Below, one piece after another: positions 60,534 to 64,000 of a stretch of DNA of 64,000 bases. The notes under the pieces are model-generated. The model was not told where the DNA came from and searched no databases. It saw only the letters and a program-made list of their open reading frames with translations. The DNA comes from an uncultured Phycisphaerales bacterium (lineage in GTDB: Bacteria; Planctomycetota; Phycisphaerae; Sedimentisphaerales; Anaerobacaceae). A program made the position numbers and the translations under genes. How positions within the stretch are numbered: the stretch's first letter is position 1; the number at the start of each line of letters is the position of its first letter. The DNA lies in NCBI GenBank assembly GCA_937927975.1, contig CALEZT010000072.1, positions 1 to 64,000 on the forward strand, written 5' to 3'.

Positions 60534-62354
60534 TCAGGGCAAGGGCGGCTCTTCCTCCACGTTCTTCTCGGCCATCCAGTCCGACCACATGATGTGTCCG
60601 TAGAGGGGGCCCCAACTGCCGTCGCTTTGCCGGTCGCAGGCCAGGTGCACCGCGTGCAGGTACACCTTCCCGTCGGGGGCTTTGGCTGCGGTGTGGGCGG
60701 TCATCGATCGCGTGTTGCGGTATCGCAGCGCCGTGCGGGTCGTGTCCGTCCACTCGACGACGCTTTCCTCTTTCCACGTGTCGTTGGGCAACGTCGTGCG
60801 GAGGGCCTTGCCCTGGGCTTTCTCCGCTACGATCGCCTGCGCCTTGCGGCGTAGGGCGTCGGCGTCGTCGCCCTCGTATTGGTCGGGACGCAGGTACGTC
60901 CGCTCGGCGCGGACCGCGCGGTTGGCTTTGTCCTGCTGCTCGATCTTGCCCAGCGTATCCCGCAGGGTCGCCAGCTTGGCGGCATCGACGCCCGTGATCC
61001 CGGCGTACCGCTGAAGAGCCTCCCGCAACGGCGCGACGTCCCGCTCCATGACGAGGTTGGGCATCTTGGTCGGATCGGTTCGCCAGCCGGTGTCCGTCGT
61101 CAGGTAGTCCAGGACCCGCGTGAACTCCTTGTCGATGTCCGCCGAGACCAGGGCGCGGCTCTGACGCAATGATTCGGGCATCTGTGCCAGACGCTGCTGC
61201 ATCTGCTCTTCGAGCGACAATAGTTCGGCGCTCTTGCCGTGCGGGAACTGGGCCTTCTGATACTCGACCCAAAACGACTTGGCCTCCTCCAGCAGCGCGG
61301 ATCGTTGCGTGATTTCGCTTTCGTTGGCGGTGCAGCCGACGACGAGGTACTTCGGGCTGCCCGCGCCCACCTCTGCGTAGGCCCGCATTGCGTCCACCCA
61401 TTTCCGACAGGCCTGTTCCTGACGGCTCCGAGCCTCCTGCTCGTTGTAGATCGTCAGGTGGCCCGTCAGTCTCTGTTCGAGCCACACCAGTTCCTGGGTC
61501 TTGCCGTGCGGGAAGGCGGTCTGCTTGTAGATCGGCAGGATCTCATTGGCCTTGGCGTAGGCCTGGCGGGCCTTCTCCTGCTCCTCGGGCGAGGCATTGT
61601 TGAACTCCGATCCCATCCGCAGGTACAGCTCGCCCTTGTAGTCGAAGAACGGCGCCAGCTTGGCGATCCACTCTTTCGACTGTTCCTGTCGTTGCTTCTC
61701 TGTCGCGGCCAGCGCTGCGGCCGCTGCGGCTGCCGCCGCGTTGGCCTCCGACACCCGGGCTTCGACCACGCCGAGCCTCTCGACCGCTGTCTTCATTTCA
61801 GCGTTGTCCGAGGGGATCTTGGCGCCGTATCGCGTCTGGATCTCGGCCATCAGCTTCTTGGACTCCTCCAGTCTGCGGTTGGCGGTCTGCAACTGGTTCT
61901 TCTCCAGCGAGGTCGTCGCTGCGGTCAACGCGGCGTCGATCTTCTTCAACTGGGAAACCACGGCGCTGGGCAGGTCGGATGGGGTCGCCTTGGGTTGCGT
62001 CGGCGCCACCGGCGGAGCGGACGGCTCGGTACTGCCTCCGAGGGATCGACCCAGGCGTTTCTCCAGCTTCTGTTTGAGGTCGTCGAATCGCTTCCGGAGT
62101 CCGGCCAGCTTGTCATGATTCGGCGCCGCCTGCGTGAGTTGGGCCATCAGGTCCTGAGCTTGAAGAAGGTCTTTTTCCGCTTGGCCAGGCGAGGTCGCGA
62201 TTTGCCGTTGAACGCTGGAAAGCCTGGTTTCGATCTGTCGGATCAACTCGGCGGGTTCGGCGGCCCGAAGGACTGACGCGTCCCAAAACGCCACTGCCGC
62301 CGTGATGCTCAGAACGATTGCCGCTGCTTTGCCGAAATGGGCGTTGACTTGCAT
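60534..62354 (-). CDS. Large secreted coiled-coil protein, function unknown
   Basis: 606 residues. The signal peptide cleaves near LRAAEP (about residue 35). Long helices rich in Ala, Gln and Glu follow, with a Pro/Thr linker near 115-135 and an Ala run near 215. Two segments share the pattern K-x-x-FPHGK-x-x-EL-x-x-LE (about 289 and 374). The C-terminal part is less helical and has Trp residues. I recognise no family. AGGAGG precedes the ATG at 62354. It is convergent with the MacB permease gene and divergent from the peptidase gene. Confidence 0.75.
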   Translation of the reverse strand: MQVNAHFGKAAAIVLSITAAVAFWDASVLRAAEPAELIRQIETRLSSVQRQIATSPGQAEKDLLQAQDLMAQLTQAAPNHDKLAGLRKRFDDLKQKLEKRLGRSLGGSTEPSAPPVAPTQPKATPSDLPSAVVSQLKKIDAALTAATTSLEKNQLQTANRRLEESKKLMAEIQTRYGAKIPSDNAEMKTAVERLGVVEARVSEANAAAAAAAAALAATEKQRQEQSKEWIAKLAPFFDYKGELYLRMGSEFNNASPEEQEKARQAYAKANEILPIYKQTAFPHGKTQELVWLEQRLTGHLTIYNEQEARSRQEQACRKWVDAMRAYAEVGAGSPKYLVVGCTANESEITQRSALLEEAKSFWVEYQKAQFPHGKSAELLSLEEQMQQRLAQMPESLRQSRALVSADIDKEFTRVLDYLTTDTGWRTDPTKMPNLVMERDVAPLREALQRYAGITGVDAAKLATLRDTLGKIEQQDKANRAVRAERTYLRPDQYEGDDADALRRKAQAIVAEKAQGKALRTTLPNDTWKEESVVEWTDTTRTALRYRNTRSMTAHTAAKAPDGKVYLHAVHLACDRQSDGSWGPLYGHIMWSDWMAEKNVEEEPPLP

Positions 62355-62723
62355 GCTCAACCTCCTGTCCGTGTCCGGATCACATTCTGGTTGCCGTTGA
62401 TTCACGATGGAGCCTGACGCCATGTCGGCCCCGTCCACGGTCCGTCGCCATCCTACCATGTCCCGCACCCCAGGCAAACCCCAATCTCCTTCTGTTGGTG
62501 GGGATCGTCGCTTTCTCGGCATCGTTCCGGTGGTCCGCCTTGTCCGACTCTCGCAGCAGGTGCGCGTGACAGCATTGGCGCTTTCGCAGGGACGGGCGAT
62601 CGCGTATACTGACTTGCCTTGTAGATACCGGCCGGCGCAGCATGGAGAATCGGTCGTTGTCGGGGCGAATCAGGATTCGCCCGTGCGTATGGAGCATGGC
62701 CGACTATTGGGAGGATCAGCAAC
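62355..62723. other. Divergent intergenic region
   Basis: 369 bp between divergent starts. A TATACT at 62605-62610 could be a -10 box for the peptidase gene, but the -35 match is poor. No gene or clear repeat is seen. Confidence 0.4.
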
Positions 62724-64000
62724 ATGGCGGATCGCGTTGAGGCATACATCGATCAGAATTGGGTTCGTTTCGTCGAAGAGCTGAAGGAGTTCATGCGGTT
62801 CCCGTCGGTCAGCGCCCAGCGGGCCCACGACAAGGACACGCGGGCCTGTGCCGAATGGGTTGTCGGGCAGCTCAAGGGACTGGGGTTCGAGGCCGGACTC
62901 GTGGATGTCGGCGGCCAGCCGATCGTGAGGGCCTTGAGGAAGGGCAAGAGCAAGAAGCGAGTGATGATCTACGGGCACTACGATGTCCAGCCGGAGGACC
63001 CGGTGAGCGAGTGGAAAACCCCGCCATTCGAGCCGACCGTCCGCGACGGTACCCTCTATGGTCGCGGGTCGACCGACGACAAGGGCCAGCTTTGGACGCA
63101 CGTCAAGGCGGTCGAGGCCCTGCTCAAGACCGAAGGCGAATTGCCCTGCGAGGTCCTGTTCCTGCTGGAGGGCGAAGAGGAGTCCGGCGGCGACGCGCTG
63201 CCCCGCTACGTCGCCCAAGCCAAGGACGACATCAAGCCCGACGCCATCGTCATCTCCGACAGCACGATGTACGACGCAAACACCCCGGCGATCACCTACG
63301 GCCTCCGCGGCATCATCGCGCTGGAGTTCATCCTCCGCGGCCCGGCATCGGACGTCCATTCCGGCGCCTACGGCGGCGGCATCGCCAATCCCGCAATGGT
63401 CGCGGCCCAGATCCTGGCCCAGTGCGTCTCGCCCGACGGCAAGATCCTCGTGCCGGGCTTCTACGACGACGTGGTCCCGCTGCAGGACTGGGAGCGGGAG
63501 GGCTTCCGCAAGCTGAACTTCAACGACCAGGCGATGGCCAGGGAGCTGAACCTCCCGCGCGTGCACGGCGAAGCGGGCTACAGCACGCTGGAGCGGCTCT
63601 GGGCGCGTCCGACCTTCGAGGTCAACGGCATCTTCGGCGGCTACCAGGGCCAGCGGTCCAAGACGATCATCCCGGCCTCGGCGACGGTCAAGATCACGTG
63701 CCGGCTCGTGGGCAACCAGGACCCGGCCCGTGTCCACAAGGTGGTGGTCGACCACATCCGCAACGTCTGCCCGGACACGGTCCGGCTCGAGATCAACGAC
63801 TTCGGGGCCAGCCCGCCGGTGCTGTTCGACGTGAACGATCCGACCATCCGGGCCGCTCAGGACGCGATGCGCAAGGGCTTCGGCCACGACACCACCTTCA
63901 TCCGCTGCGGCGGCTCGATCCCGGTGGTCAGCACGTTCGCCGAGCACCTCAACTGCCCGGTCATCCTGATGGGCTTCGGGCTCGACAGCGACGGCCCGCA
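62724..64000 (+). CDS. M20-family metallopeptidase / dipeptidase (3' end outside window)
   Basis: At least 425 residues, cut by the right edge. The M20 dizinc site is visible: the first His in GHYDVQPED, the bridging Asp in GRGSTDDKG, the general-base and metal Glu in EGEEESGG, and Asp in SDS. The lid domain (residues about 195-350, SDVHSGAYGGG...) is complete. This is the PepV/carnosinase-like branch of dipeptidases. GGGAGG precedes the ATG with a nine-base spacing. No signal peptide, so it acts in the cytoplasm. The stop codon lies beyond position 64000. Confidence 0.9.
   Translation, partial: MADRVEAYIDQNWVRFVEELKEFMRFPSVSAQRAHDKDTRACAEWVVGQLKGLGFEAGLVDVGGQPIVRALRKGKSKKRVMIYGHYDVQPEDPVSEWKTPPFEPTVRDGTLYGRGSTDDKGQLWTHVKAVEALLKTEGELPCEVLFLLEGEEESGGDALPRYVAQAKDDIKPDAIVISDSTMYDANTPAITYGLRGIIALEFILRGPASDVHSGAYGGGIANPAMVAAQILAQCVSPDGKILVPGFYDDVVPLQDWEREGFRKLNFNDQAMARELNLPRVHGEAGYSTLERLWARPTFEVNGIFGGYQGQRSKTIIPASATVKITCRLVGNQDPARVHKVVVDHIRNVCPDTVRLEINDFGASPPVLFDVNDPTIRAAQDAMRKGFGHDTTFIRCGGSIPVVSTFAEHLNCPVILMGFGLDSDGP

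Overview
The window is 64 kb of GC-rich bacterial DNA with 56 protein genes I can support (one of them cut by the right edge), one tRNA-Ser gene and one candidate small RNA. I see no rRNA, CRISPR array, transposase, integrase or phage gene. The gene mix suggests a Planctomycetota chromosome, probably Phycisphaerae/Sedimentisphaerales-like. It holds secreted sugar-active lipoproteins (DUF1080, DUF2961/GH172), GH28- and GH5-type enzymes, FucP and SSS sugar transporters, rhamnose mutarotase domains, an orphan dockerin-like fragment, and several families of short palindromic intergenic repeats. The taxonomic placement is inference; no rRNA is present to confirm it.

Layout. 0.4-2.8 kb: TGS-domain GTPase and a pectin-lyase-fold glycosidase. 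2.8-6.1 kb (minus): FkbM methyltransferase and an ABC-2 exporter. 6.5-9.1 kb: PAS histidine kinase, a dockerin-like remnant, and a three-gene operon of two membrane proteins plus an XRE regulator, preceded by a promoter overlapped by palindromes. 9.1-10.8 kb: GH5 gene bracketed by direct repeats. 11-13 kb (minus): DUF3592 protein and Der. 12.8-14.0 kb: non-coding stretch with a candidate sRNA and a cruciform-like element. 14-20.4 kb: AsmA-like protein, MurA, CAAX protease, serine hydrolase, STAS protein and an erythromycin-esterase-like secreted protein. 20.7-23.7 kb: a two-gene operon of a membrane protein with a possible GrpE-like tail and a membrane-anchored Hsp70 relative. 23.9-28.3 kb: SSS symporter with an inserted winged-helix-like segment, tandem RhaM lipoprotein and FucP. 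28.6-32.6 kb: tRNA-Ser(CGA), gyrA and holA. 32.6-36.8 kb: DUF1848 protein, zinc-ribbon membrane protein, GH172-like and DUF1080 lipoproteins. 36.9-44.2 kb (minus): TetR-TolC-MFP-RND-crotonase efflux operon with two matching operators. 45-50.1 kb: prfB with a programmed +1 frameshift, pepA, folE, a two-domain QueD-like protein and an RluA-type synthase. 50.1-54.6 kb (minus): SUMF1-like domain joined in frame to an HDAC-type deacetylase, then MBOAT and SGNH acyl-transfer proteins. 54.8-60.5 kb: TetR-NodT-MacA-MacB efflux operon. 60.5-64 kb: a large secreted coiled-coil protein and an M20 peptidase.

The genes describe a cell that breaks down plant or algal polysaccharides, takes up deoxysugars and other solutes, defends itself with two TetR-controlled efflux pumps, and acylates an exported polymer. 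The least familiar parts are the membrane Hsp70 pair, the symporter with an inserted DNA-binding-like fold, the SUMF1/HDAC reading frame next to acyltransferases, and the structured non-coding region at 13.0-13.65 kb.
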